Shown here in pieces: positions 11,011 to 22,039 of a stretch of 64,000 nucleotides of DNA. The notes under the pieces are model-generated. The model worked only from the letters and a program-made list of their open reading frames with translations, made no database searches and was not told the DNA's origin. This DNA comes from Salvia splendens (Eukaryota; Streptophyta; Magnoliopsida; Lamiales; Lamiaceae), in NCBI RefSeq assembly GCF_004379255.2, contig NC_056052.1:7564001-7628000 (forward strand), given 5' to 3'. The position numbers and the translations under genes were made by a program. The number at the start of each line of letters is the position of its first letter. The stretch's first letter is position 1.

Positions 11011-14000
11011 GTGGCGAGAAAAGGAACGGATGAGTTTTCAGCTGGAGGTTCTACGGGTGCAGAGAAACAAATGAAACCATTCCCACATCGAGGGGAAGCT
11101 AGGAAAAAGAAGGAAGAACCGGTAGACTTCATGGATATCTTTGGGAAGCTGGAGATTAATTTGCCGTTCTTACAAGCCTTGAAGTTACCAGTATTTAGCA
11201 AGTTCATTAAGGAATTTATAGCTGGGAAGACAAGACCCAGTGGGAAGATCCTGATAGGCGAGAACGTATCCGCAGTGATTCAAAAACGAAGGATGCCTTC
11301 AAAATGTACTGACCCAGGTATGTTCACCTTACCCATTTCCATTGGTGATGTACAAATTGAGCATGCAATGTGTGATTTAGGGGCATCAATAAATGTGTTA
11401 CCGCTTTCCATTTACAAGAAACTGGTAGGAGTAAGTATGGTAGATACGAAAGTGGTGATCCAGCTAGCGGATAGGTCGTGTATTTGCCCCGAAGGAGTGC
11501 TTGAGAATGTGATAGTTAGAGTGCAAGATTTTTTGTATCCAGCTGATTTTCATGTGATAAAGATGAGTGACAATGAGTCTGCTGAGTCTAGTGGTGTACT
11601 CCTAGGGAGGCCTTTTCTCCGTACATCCAAGACTATAATTGATGTTTTTGATGGAACTATATGCCTCGACTACAATGGGGAAAAATATTACTTTAGCATT
11701 GATGAAGCAATGAAAAAACCTCTTGATGTAGAAAATTTGCATGCTATCGATGTTATTAACCCCCTGGTCCAGGAATATCTTGAGACAGAATTGATCCAGG
11801 AACAGATTGAAAATTCGGAGATGAGTTACTCTATCGATAGAGAAGTGGCTGGATGGTGTGAAGCAATGAACACAAGTGAATTATCAGATGAAGAGCTGGC
11901 TAGAGCAATCTTGGAATTCTGTAAAAATCCAGGAGTAGCTAAGTCAAGGAAGACACCCCATGTGGCGAGCATGGAGGCTTCTTCTAGGTCAGGGAAAGAA
12001 ATGATATCCGATGGAACGGAGAAACATCCCTTGCCCCAGGAGGCAAGCACCCTAAAGAAAGAACTGAAAGTGCTCCCACCAGCCCTCAAGTATGTTTATC
12101 TAGAAGAGAATGAGACTTTTTCCGTTATCATCAACATCAACTTGACTAAAGAACAGGAGGAGGAATTGCTAAATGTGATCAGAAGAAACAAGAAGGCTAT
12201 AGGATGGACTCTCTCCGACCTGGTGGGAATCAATCCTGATCTTTGCATGCACCACATTAGGCTTGAGGAAGGTGCGAAGGCATGTAGAGATCCACAACGC
12301 AAGCTAAATCCGAACATGAGAGAGGAAGTTTTGAAGGAAGTTTTGAAGCTGCTTTCGCTGGGAATCATTTACTCCATACCCGATAGCGAATGGGTTAGTC
12401 CAGTCCATATGGTACCTAAAAAGTCAGGAATAGAGGTTGTCAAGAATGACAAGAACGAGCTGGTGCCCACTCGACTAGTTACTGGGTGGAGGATGTGCAT
12501 CGATTATAGAAAGTTGAATGAAGTGACAAGGAAAGATCATTTTCCCTTACCTTTTATTGATCAGATGCTGGAGCGTTTGGCAAGCAAGCGATATTTCTGT
12601 TTCCTTGACGGGTACAGTGGATACTTTCAAATCTACGTGGATCCCGAGGACCAAGAGAAGACTACATTTACTTGTCCCTTCGGAACGTATGCTTATAGAA
12701 GGATGCCGTTTGGGCTGTTTAATGCACCGGGCACTTTTCAACGGTGCATGATGAGTATCTTCTCGAATTTATTGGAGGATTGCATCGAGATTTTCATGGA
12801 TGATTTCACCGCGTATGAGAATTCTTTTGACTTATGTCTAGCAAGTTTGGATGTAGTGTTGAGGAGGTGCTAGGAAAAGCATTTGGTTCTAAATTTTGAA
12901 AAATGCCACCTTATGGTCCCTGAAGGAATTGTCCTAGGGCATGTAGTTTCAGAGAGGGGTATACAAGTAGACCAGGCGAAGGTTGATGTGATCTCAAAAT
13001 TACCTTACCCGACGAATCAGAAAGAAGTTAGAGGATTCCTAGGTCATGCGGGTTTCTACAGAAGATTCATTAAGGATTTTGCCAGGATTGCCCAACCTCT
13101 CACCCATTTGTTACATAATGAAGTTGACTTCGTTTTCGACAAGGGGTGCAAGGAAGCTTTTTAGCTACTGAAGGATAAACTAGTCTCTGCCCCTATTATC
13201 AGGGCACCTGACTGGAGTTTACCATTTGAAATAATGTGCGACGCGAGCGATTACACAGTGGGGGCAGTGCTGGGTCAAAGAATTGATGGGAAAAGCTATG
13301 TGATTTTTTATGCATCAAAAGCACTCAATCAGGCCCAGAAGAATTATGACACCACAGAGAAGGAAATGCTGGCGGTAGTATACTCGTTTTAGAAGTTTCG
13401 CCCGTACTTGCTGGGGTCGAGGATGATAGTCTTCACTGACCACGCAGCTATCAAGTACTTGCTGGCGAAGAAGGAATCCAAGCCAAGATTAATCCGTTGG
13501 GTGCTGCTATTGCAGGAATTTGATTGGGAAGTCAGAGACAAAAAGGGGACAGAAAACAAAGTAGCTGATCACTTGAGCAGGATTTTCCAAGGAGAGACAG
13601 ATGAAGCTATACCTGATGCATTCCTAGAGGAGCATTTGTACTGTATAGGAACATTTCCTAGACCCATCTGTTGGGAAATGGTGATGGCAACAACAGGTCC
13701 AGGAGATTCTGAGAAAGGAAAATGTCATCTAAACGCTGAACCTTGGTTCGCAGACCTAGCAAACTACTTGGTCACTGAAGAGGTACCAAGCTCTCAATCA
13801 ATCACCCGGGCCCAGAAGATGATACTGAAAAGCGAAGCCAAGTATTATTTTTGGGACGACTCATATTTATGGAGAATGGGAGTCGACCAAGTAATTAGGA
13901 GGTGTATTCCAGAATGGGAGCAGAAAGATGTGCTTAATCATTGCCATGCCCTAGCGTGTGGAGGTCACTTTGGACCGAGGAAAACAACAAGGAAGGTGTT

Positions 14001-15048
14001 AGATAGTGGCTTTTATTGGCCTACGTTACACAAGGATGCCTTCGAATTCTGCCAAAACTGTGAAAGATGCCAACAGACGGGAGGAATTTCGAAGAGAGAT
14101 GAAATGCCGTAATTCCCAGTAATTGTTTGCGAGATTTTCGACGTTTGGGGAATTGATTTTATCGGTCCATTTCCATCTTCATATGAGAATACTTATATAC
14201 TTGTGGCTGTAGATTATGTCTCGAAGTGGATAGAAGCAAAGGCCACCACGTCTTGTGAGGCCAAAGAAGTGGCCAAATTCCTTAGAGCCAACATCTTCAA
14301 TAGATATGGAGTGCCGCATTCAATTATTTCTGACCAAGGGACGCACTTCCGTAACAGGACAATAGAGGCTCTGATAAGGAAATACGGGGTCCACCATAGG
14401 CTTTCTACCCCGTATCATCCTCAGTCTAATGGATAGGCTGAGATCTCCAACAGGGAGATAAAGGCGATATTGGAGAAGACGGTGAATCCATCAAGGAAGG
14501 ACTGGAGTAAGAGGCTAGGAGATGCATTGTGGGCCTACCGGACAGCATACAAAACGCCTATCGGAATGTCACCCTACAGATTGGTTTTTGGCAAGATGTG
14601 CCATCTGCCCGTAGGAGTGGAGCATAGAGCATACTGGGCGGTCAAGGAGATTAACATGAACCCTCAGGCTTGTGAGGAAGAGAGGAAACTGCAGCTTCAG
14701 GAGCTGGAGGAACTAAGGCTTGAGTCTTATGAATCTGCGATGTGGTATAAGGAGAAGACTAAGCTTTGGCATGACAAAAATCTCCGGGTCAAGGAACTAC
14801 AAGTGAGGCAGAAAGTTCTCCTGTTTCAATCCAGGCTCAAGCTGATGCCAAGGAAACTGAAGTCCAAATGGGTTGGGCCTTACACTATCGTGAGTCTTCG
14901 AGCAAACGGAGCTGTGGAGATCCAGGGAAGTGCCTTAAACTCTACTCCTTTTCTTGTTAATAGTCATCGGGTGAAAATTTTTAGGGGAAATTCTGAGTTG
15001 TGTGTAGTGGAGGAAGTGCCACTACGATCACTCCCTATCATCGCTTAA
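11011..15048 (+). pseudogene. pol of Gypsy element 1 (PR-RT-RH-INT), broken
   Basis: Protease is recognised by AMCDLGASINVLPL and LGRPFLRT. Reverse transcriptase has [32 protein letters not shown] and the catalytic FMDD (about 12796-12807). RNase H has MCDASDYTVGAVLG and YASK, with [11 protein letters not shown]. Integrase keeps the full HHCC finger (LACGGHFG and CERCQQTG) and the DDE core ([22 protein letters not shown]). Stops lie at 12871-12873, 13162-13164, 13390-13392, 14110-14112 and 14434-14436; the natural end is TAA at 15046-15048. The polyprotein would replicate and integrate the element, but this copy cannot make it whole. The zinc-finger ligands lost in element 2 are intact here. 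Confidence 0.9.
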
Positions 15049-15647
15049 TTGGTCTGGGGAGAATACTCTCGATGAATTCCTGGGTCAGGTAAATTGGAAT
15101 GTTTCTTTTCTTATCTTTTCACTGAACCAGGGAATCTAGAGAGTGCTCAATTGAAAATGTAAATATTCAGCTGTTTTTTATAAAAGAAAAAATACCAAAC
15201 AAAGAGAAAAAAATTAATCTTCCAAAAATATTTTCGAATCACCAGACTCCTTAGGGAAATTGTTTTGTCACGTTTTGAATCCTTGACATGGGGTCTGGCG
15301 TTTCATTTTCGTTTGTTTTTGCCTAAATGTGGTATCGCGGAGAGTAGCATTTACATGGGGCAGAGAAACTTATGTTGGGAGGGAAGTGGTACAGTTTTTG
15401 AAATTCAAGTATTACTTTATGGGAAGGCGAACGGTTGCTTACATCATGTCTGCAACCGTATGCAAAACCGTTCGCGCCCTTATCCATTTTTACTTCTTTC
15501 GTCCCATACGCTTATCTCTTCTAAAAACAAATTCTCTCTCTCACAAAACAAAAAATCCCCAATTCTTCTCTCTCGCGATACCTAACATTCACTAACCCTA
15601 ACCCGTAAATTCTTTCAAAGTTTTTTAGGAATTTTCAGATTCAGGCA
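15049..15647 (+). promoter_or_regulatory. CT-rich leader before the third ORF of element 1
   Basis: This non-coding gap between pol and the third ORF looks like a plant gene start. It has TTCTCTCTCTCACAAAAC at about 15531, TTCTTCTCTCTCGCG at 15562, a telo-box-like ACTAACCCTAACCC near 15592, and a TTTTCAG splice-acceptor-like end at about 15631-15637. The equivalent gap in element 2 has the same features. An internal promoter or a spliced subgenomic mRNA for the third ORF would both fit. Confidence 0.45.
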
Positions 15648-18151
15648 ATTGAGAACACATCAAATGCAGGAAGCACCGCCGGATCTGCTGATCCCAACGC
15701 GGCGACTTTCATAGCAGAACTGATACAGAAATTTGGCGGTCCGGAGGAGGCAATGAAAGCTTTCGCCCTGCTCACGACAATGATGAGGAAGGCCACGCCC
15801 GCCGCACCGACATCCACTGCACCACAACCGCCGCGAGTTCCAGAGATACGATTTCTCGACCATCTACCGTACATGCAGAAGTCGACCCGTTTACTGGCGA
15901 ACCGGAAAAAGAAGTCGCGGTGGGCGAAGAGCAGGAACAAGGGGCAGATCTAGTTGCGGAAATGGAACAGATGACGGTTGTTGAGGGGGAAATCCCGACT
16001 GATAATCTTGAGGGGGAGACCCATGTTATTTCTGGTGAAGTTTTGGAGGGGGAAACCCCGACTGATAATCTTGAGGGGGAGACCCCTGTTATTTATGGTG
16101 AAGTTTTTGAGGGGGAAACCCCTGTTTGTGAGTTGGAGGGGGCGACCCCTGGTATTTGTGAAGAATTTGTTGGGGGGAGAACCCCGGAAAGGATGGCGGG
16201 CTGCGGTGCCCTGATTTCTGAGAAGGAGGTTGCTGAGGGGGAAACCCCTATTTATATTGAGGGGGCAACCCTTGGGTTGTCTGGGGAGGCAGATGCCCCC
16301 ATTACTGAAGAAGTACAAGAACCCGTTGAGGACGAGGTTAATCTCATTGTGGATCTGACAGATATCCCGGAGGGAACGGATTCGCCGTTGGACAGACGGG
16401 AATCCAGGAGACAAGCTCGCCGGAGCTTGTTGGATGAAATTGATAACTCCGACCAGCAAACTGCAAGGGAAGTGCTGGGTCTAGCAACCATAGCAGCTGA
16501 GACGGGAAACTCTCCCAGACCTGGCGAAGAGGAGAGTGCCGAGGAGAAACGCCGTCTGGCGGCCGAGCGGAAGAGGAAGGGAAAGCAAGCCGATGCTTCC
16601 CGGGTCAAGAAGCCTAAGCCTACCACATGAAGCAAGTATGAGGCAGCTTCGCTCCCAGCCCCAACTAAAGTTCCCTTCCCCAAAGAATCTACCGGCCCTC
16701 CTCCGTCTAGTGAATCTGAAGAGGAGCAGGAGGAATAACTAAATTTCGTCCCTGCGGAGGTATGGATTACGAAGGGTTTGCTTGACGCGATGCAGAAGTT
16801 TGATGACCCCAAACCGGCAGCGACCTACAAAGAACGGAGTGGCCCGGGTAAGCTCGCCAAGTCTGGCAAACGATATGATCCCGAGGAGTTAAAAGAGATA
16901 GGTACTGATGAAGAATTCCGGCAGTTCATTGACGCCATCGGTTTCGATTGGTTGTTGAAGCACAGTTCTGTGGAGGTCCCGACGGCGCTGGCACGAGAGT
17001 TCTTTTCTACATTCCGTTTGAAATCAACCACTGACTTGGACGCTGATTCCATCAACTTCCGTCTGTTCACCGAAGAGCACGAAATAAGTATCTGCGAATG
17101 GTCCCTCCGAATGGGGTTGTTTATGCGTACGGAGGATGATGAGGGGCTCTAGAATGATCGGGTGGTTGGAGCGCCGAAATTTACGCCTGGGTTCAAACCG
17201 CAATCAGCTTGGGTGTTCATCACCCACCCGAAGGTGGGACAGTTTAAGACAAGTATTTCAAAGGGGTTTCATATAGAGAATCACATACTTCGATTTGCTC
17301 AGACCTTCATCAGCTACAATCTCATGGGGACTGCCAACTCGGCCTTGACAACGGCAGATTTATACTTCACTTGGTGTATGGCTAAGGGAGTATGGGTGCA
17401 TTTAGGCTACTGGTTAGCCCATGCATGTCATCAAATGACCGCCAACCCTTCCCGACACATGTACACGTGTCACCTTTTAGGGGCTTATCTTCAGTGAAAC
17501 ACGATAATGAAGATCGCCAAATCGGCCCTTGAGGTGGTTATGTGCGAGCCTCCCGAAATCTTCAACGTTGACTACTTTTTTAACAAGGGGTTATTGTACA
17601 TGCACGGGAAGGAGGTGTGCTTCTACGAAGTCGGCCGAGTGGAACCCCAGGTCAAGCGGGAACCGGAAGTTGTCGAGTCTACAGCCAAGATTGAAGTTGA
17701 GGAGATGAGAAAGGAGGTGGGATGGATGAGGTCAGAAATCAGGATGGTCAGAGAAGAGATGGTGGCCCTACGGGGTCGTATGACTGAATTGGTGGGGAAG
17801 TCATCGGCTCACAGCGGTCAGATGAAGGAGGCTGTCGAGTTAATGATGATGATGTCAAAATGGATGAAGGAGACCTTCTCCGAGCCCCAGGCGAAACTGC
17901 CTACTGGACCCAGCAAGGTGTCCACCCAGCCAGGGCAAGGAAGTGCACCTCCCCAGCATCCTCCGCCTGCGTCTAAACCCCTGCTAGCCCCGTCGGCATC
18001 AAAGACCCTGATTGTGAAGAGGACATTTACCAAGCAACCGAGTGGGGACGTGACAGAGAAGTCGGATTCGCCGACAAGGAAGAAAGCAAAGGTGACCCGA
18101 CCCTACGTACCGCCCCAGTCTGGCTCCCGCGGGGGCCAGACTTCGAATTGA
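15648..18151 (+). pseudogene. third (env-position) ORF of Gypsy element 1, broken
   Basis: This is homologous to the third ORF of element 2. The expected start ATG is replaced by ATT near 15648. Frames at 15920-16630, 16778-17152, 17162-17497 and 17507-18151 carry the pieces, separated by stops and shifts. N-terminal part: a degenerate tandem repeat with core EGETP (about 15984-16280). Middle: a folded domain (FIDAIGFDWLLKH, FFSTFRLKSTTDLD, LRFAQTFISYNLMGTANSAL, YTCHLLGAYL) of the 'putative plant transposon protein' type found in Athila elements. C-terminal part: a probable coiled coil (EEMRKEVGWMRSEIRMVREE) and a Pro/Ser/basic tail. No signal peptide or membrane segment is visible, so I would not call it an envelope. 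Confidence 0.7.
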
Positions 18152-19515
18152 ATCCCCCATGAACAAGTAACTTTTACTTTTCTATTTTTCCTTTCTTCTT
18201 TCTTTTCGTTTATATATGTTCTTTTTCCTAGCATGCCATATTTTGTATATATTTGCCTATGATTATGTCTTCTTCCACTTAGCCCAATTTTTGGTCTAAG
18301 TGTGAGAAGTTTGTGTTTCTTTTCTGACATGTTTTGGTTGTTCTTCTGTTGTACTTTCTCCCACTTAGCCCGGTGCTCGGTCTAAGTGTGAGAAGTGAGT
18401 TTGTTTTCACGTTTGTTGTACCAGATGTTTTTTTTTATGTTTTGTTGTGTTTTGTTTGTTCTTCCCTGTTTTCCCCCTTCACTGGAATTGCTTGGGGACA
18501 AGCTTGAGTGAAGTGGGAGGGGGAGGGAGTCGTATAATTATGTTCTTATGTGTTTAGGCGTCTTTAGTTCAGGTTTAGTTTCTTTATGTGTTACGCATGA
18601 GCCAGTGAATATAATAAGGTAAGATCCCCTTAGTGAGAACAATTGAAGATATGATGCATATCAACTTTGAGGCCTTTTTCCTTAATAAGCTGAATTCGGT
18701 TTGAATGAACTAAGGACGATAGAGGATGCCTTAGATTACCTAGTTGTGAAGCCCCACCATAAATGTGAGTTATAAGCCTATAACTTGTATAAAAAGGGGC
18801 CACCACTTGATTGCTTAGGGAGAAGAGTCTGGAGGTATAAGCTGGACGAAGTCCAGGAAAAGGAGGTATAAGCTGGACGAAGTCCAGGAAAGGAGGTATA
18901 AGCTGGACGAAGTCCAGGGGAGGAAGAAAATAAAAAATTCAGAGGTATAAGCTGGACGAAGTCTAGGGGAAAAGAAATAAAAGAAAAAAAAATGGTAGCA
19001 AAAGAAAAATTCCTAAGGGCAGGAAACAATAGTAACCTGACCCAGGAAGTAAAAAGGAGGACTGTAGGAAAGAGAAACTCTCATAACCCGACGCATCAGT
19101 GGTGTACCATTGACTTAAGAGTGATTCGATCCTAACATCCCTGGTGGGAATGAGTGATCGAGTGAATCCAAAAAGTGGGAAATCAATAGGCTATCTTGAC
19201 GAACTGACAGACCGATTAGATAGAAGAAGGAAAAGGGAGGATTTGGAGATTGTAGACGAAACAGATAGACCTTAAACTTGTGGGGACGACTGCTTAAAAG
19301 TTGAAGCTAGTTCATGCCTTTGTGTTTTCTCTGTGTTTTCTTTAAAAGCTTGTTTTCTCTTTGTGATTCTGTAGTATGTCTAGGTCTAGTAGTTTTTGTT
19401 TTGTTCGTGTCTTGTTTATAGAGTCGTTCATGGGAACTGTGCATTGAAATTCGCCTTATATCTTTTTTCTTGTCTTTCATGCTTGAGGACAAGCATGGTT
19501 TAAGTGTGAGCAGTT
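18152..19515 (+). other. hairpin-rich 3' non-coding region of element 1
   Basis: Two hairpin families occur here. Type A (27 bases, arms CACTTAG and CTAAGTG) lies at 18276-18302 and 18362-18388. Type B (CTGGAC-GAA-GTCCAG) lies at 18842-18856, 18873-18887, 18903-18917 and 18952-18966, in direct repeats of about 30 bases that each start GGTATAAG. The region ends with GAGGACAAGCATGG and TTTAAGTGTGAGCAGTT directly before the LTR, the position of the polypurine tract. That tract is not purine-pure. Confidence 0.75.
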
Positions 19516-21003
19516 TGATAAGGCTAATTTCATGCATAGGTCTAGGGGTTGAATTAATACAATTATAGGGTCTAACACATGTTTTAAGCCAGGTGTGCAG
19601 AATAATTCGCCAGGTCGAGGAACAAAGAAGATGAATTACAAGAACCATGCAAATACGGCGAATAAGTGAGCAAATTCGGAGGAAAATGACTAGACGGAGG
19701 GATCGTGAAACTGAAGGGCAGAATGGAGATTTCTACGAAGGTTTCTAGAAGATCCTACCGCATCTATATAAGGAAGAGAACATGCAATGCTCGGGGACTC
19801 TTGGCACTTAGGCCTCTGGTTCTTAGCTCACACACTTCTGCATACTTAGGGGATTTTTGGAGTTTCGAAGGGGGTTGCGTTTGTCGTCACTGTTGCTTTC
19901 AAATTCTCGACATATGTGGTGTAATACCGTCCTTGCAGAGGGCGAAGAAACAATTTCCTGTTTTTATTTTAGTAATTGCTGAAGATTTCACCGAGCTTCG
20001 CCGTTCGAAGCTCGACTCTATTTTTTTCGGTTAAATTTCCGTAGTTTATGCAATTTCTATTTTCCGTATTTGAGCTGCTGTTGAGTTTTGGTTATGGATG
20101 TTCATTATTTTGAGTTTGTTGTGATTACTGAGTTGGATGTTTGAGTTTCGTGTTCGTTGCTGAGTTTGGGTGGAATCGTTAGAATCTGGTGTTGATCGAA
20201 GTAGATCTGGGTGAATCGGGAACTATGGAGTTGATTTTGGTTGCTGTTGGGTTCGGTTTGCTTGGATCCGGAGTGGATTGAGTTTCCGACGTTGGATCTG
20301 AAGATTGATTGAGATTTATGCCTAGCTTTCGTGTTTTCATTTCATTTCGCCTAGTAAACGTAGATCTGTTTTATTTCCGGTTGTTTGCAAGTTTCCGACG
20401 TCCAAATTTTTACATTTTGTTCGAATCCCGGTATGTGCTCTGTTTTCTTCTTCTTCGTGTTTGATTCAGTTGAAGTTAAGCATATCATTGTTAGTTAGGT
20501 TCATAGTTTGTTAGTTGCAGCCTTTCTCCGTACTTGATATTTCTGGAAGTTGGTCCCCACTTCTATTTGCGTTCTGTTTAGCTAAAGTTGGTAATTGTTT
20601 GCTTGGTCTAGGAAGTAAGTTCAAAATTACGTAGATCTAAGGATGTTTGATGTCTGCATGCTGTTTACAGTTTACTAGGTCTAGTGTTTAATTTCGTGCT
20701 TAGGTCTAGAAGTAGTTATATCTCAACCCAAGTTTGCGTGGCAGCAGCCGTTTTCTAACAAAAAATCTCTAGATGCTTTCTTACGTGTCCATATTTGTGG
20801 GATCAACCCCTTGCTTCTCTATACTAGTCTATAGTATAACGGGCTGAGGGATCTTTGAAACGCGAGAGTTTGTGTGTCCATCTACAGAGTCTTCCGCGTC
20901 ACCTTGAGTTCCTAGACCTAGTGTTTAGTGGATTCATTGGACTTGACAGCTAGATCTAGAAGTTTATTATACACACACTCACACTAACGACAAGCGTGCT
21001 TCA
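19516..21003 (+). repeat. 3' LTR of Gypsy element 1
   Basis: 1,488 bases, about 97-98% identical to the 5' copy by my reading, with TATATAA at 19765-19771 and the same inverted repeat and GTGGGATCAACCCC block. It is followed directly by the target duplication GGGTC at 21004-21008. Confidence 0.9.
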
Positions 21004-21008
21004 GGGTC

Positions 21009-21345
21009 CAACGAGAATGGCGGCTGAAGGGACCTCCGATTCCAATACGAACCAATGGAAAATCTGCTTCACTCTAAAATGGAAAGTGTTCGTCTGCAAT
21101 TGCAAGAAACTTGCTTCACTCCGAATCGTGAAAAGTCATGGCAAACCTACAAGGGAAAATCTTTACTTTGTTTGTGAGTGAAAATATTGCACTTTTTTCA
21201 GGTGGTGCGAACCAATAAACCCAATCGACGATGACGACGTTGGGACTTCTTCACCGTCGTTGGGCGAGACAGAAAGTGACGGTTTAGGCTTGATTTTGGC
21301 ATCAATCGATGAGAATAATCAAGCCATACAGAAATTAGGTAGTGT
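21009..21345 (+). pseudogene. remnant of a GRF-type zinc-finger gene
   Basis: Bases 21017-21178 encode VFVCNCKKLASLRIVKSHGK followed by TRENLYFVCE. Its spacing of Cys-x-Cys, a basic stretch and a final Cys resembles plant GRF zinc fingers, here with the Gly-Arg-Phe core changed. After a very short GT...AG stretch (about 21175-21202, too short for a plant intron) the frame WCEPINPIDDDD plus an acidic tail reads to about 21330. GRF proteins bind nucleic acid, and in plants they often sit in small transposon-associated genes. The gene is split from its 5' stub by Gypsy element 1. The identification is tentative. Confidence 0.35.
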
Positions 21346-21552
21346 TGTGACGTTTGGATTTTGTTTCTTTGTTGTTGTACTTTTTGTTTGTATATTTAAC
21401 TTCAAGTAATCTGAAATGATGATTAACAATCTGGAATTTCTTTGTTGTAATCTGGATTCGTTCAAGTAATGTTTTGTTTGCAATAAAAAATGTTTCTTTC
21501 ATTTGTTGTATATACATAAATGCTAAATATGAAATGCATACTACAAACCCCT
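21346..21552. other. T-rich spacer
   Basis: Between the zinc-finger remnant and the start of homology to the second mariner copy I see only T-rich, non-coding sequence (TTTGTTTGTTG-like words). It could be a 3' UTR. Confidence 0.35.
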
Positions 21553-22039
21553 ACCTCTGGTCGAGATTCGATCGGAAACCCTAATTGGCTTCCACCTCTG
21601 CCCCGTTCGAATCCGACGCCGGAGTGGACCTTCGACACCTTGGAGGAGTCGATACTGACTAGTATTGCAACCCATCCATCTCCAATCCCCACATACTCGT
21701 GGGAGACGTGTGATTCAATGTCCACCGTGGTTCTTGAAACTGCTAAGGTGTAAGGCCCTTCGTGGATGGATTCCCAACCCTCTGTGTTCCCTGAAACCCC
21801 AGATCTGGAAGGTATTTCATGGATGGTGACTGATTCCATAATTGTTCCTGACACGCTGGGTTCCTAGCTCAATAATGATCTCATTGTTTCTGACATGCCG
21901 GGTTATGAAGGCCTTCGTCGATGGAGACTGATTATTTGTCCACCGTGGTCCCTGAAACTCCGATGGTCAAACGTCGGTTTAAGCGTCTTGTCGAGGAGGA
22001 GGAGTAGTTCAAGAAATTCCTCGTGATGCTCTTGCCCGG
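21553..22039 (+). other. gene-like segment at the left of mariner copy M1
   Basis: The segment is collinear with about 40125-40620 in M2, starting at CTCTGGTCGAGATTCGATCGG. It reads like protein-coding sequence on the plus strand (TPEWTFDTLEESILTSIATH, later VPETPDLEGISWMVTDS and MVKRRFKRLVEEEE) but with stops. It is opposite in direction to the transposase. It ends at the CCCGG duplicated by Gypsy element 2 and continues at 35943. The function is unknown. It may be a second element gene or captured host sequence. Confidence 0.5.

Larger units (their letters stand above)
7392..21003 (+). mobile_element. Gypsy element 1: decayed Athila-type LTR retrotransposon
   Basis: Two LTRs (7392-8881 and 19516-21003) begin TGATAAGG and end TTCA. 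The 5-base target duplication GGGTC lies at 7387-7391 and 21004-21008. Internally, in order: tRNA-Asp primer site, gag, protease, reverse transcriptase, RNase H, integrase, a CT-rich leader, a third ORF of the Athila position, and a hairpin-rich 3' region. My base-by-base reading of the LTRs finds roughly 35 differences in about 1,490 positions, so it is older than element 2. Gag-pol carries at least eight nonsense codons and one frameshift. Confidence 0.92.

Noticed and set aside
16252..16812. 186-codon minus-strand frame within element 1
   Set aside because: It opposes the third ORF, which is homologous to the one in element 2. The antisense frame is not supported by any domain.
18276..18388. 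Regularly spaced 27-base repeats as a CRISPR-like array
   Set aside because: There are only two or three copies per locus, in plant nuclear retrotransposons, with no cas genes. The repeats are hairpins with covarying arms.
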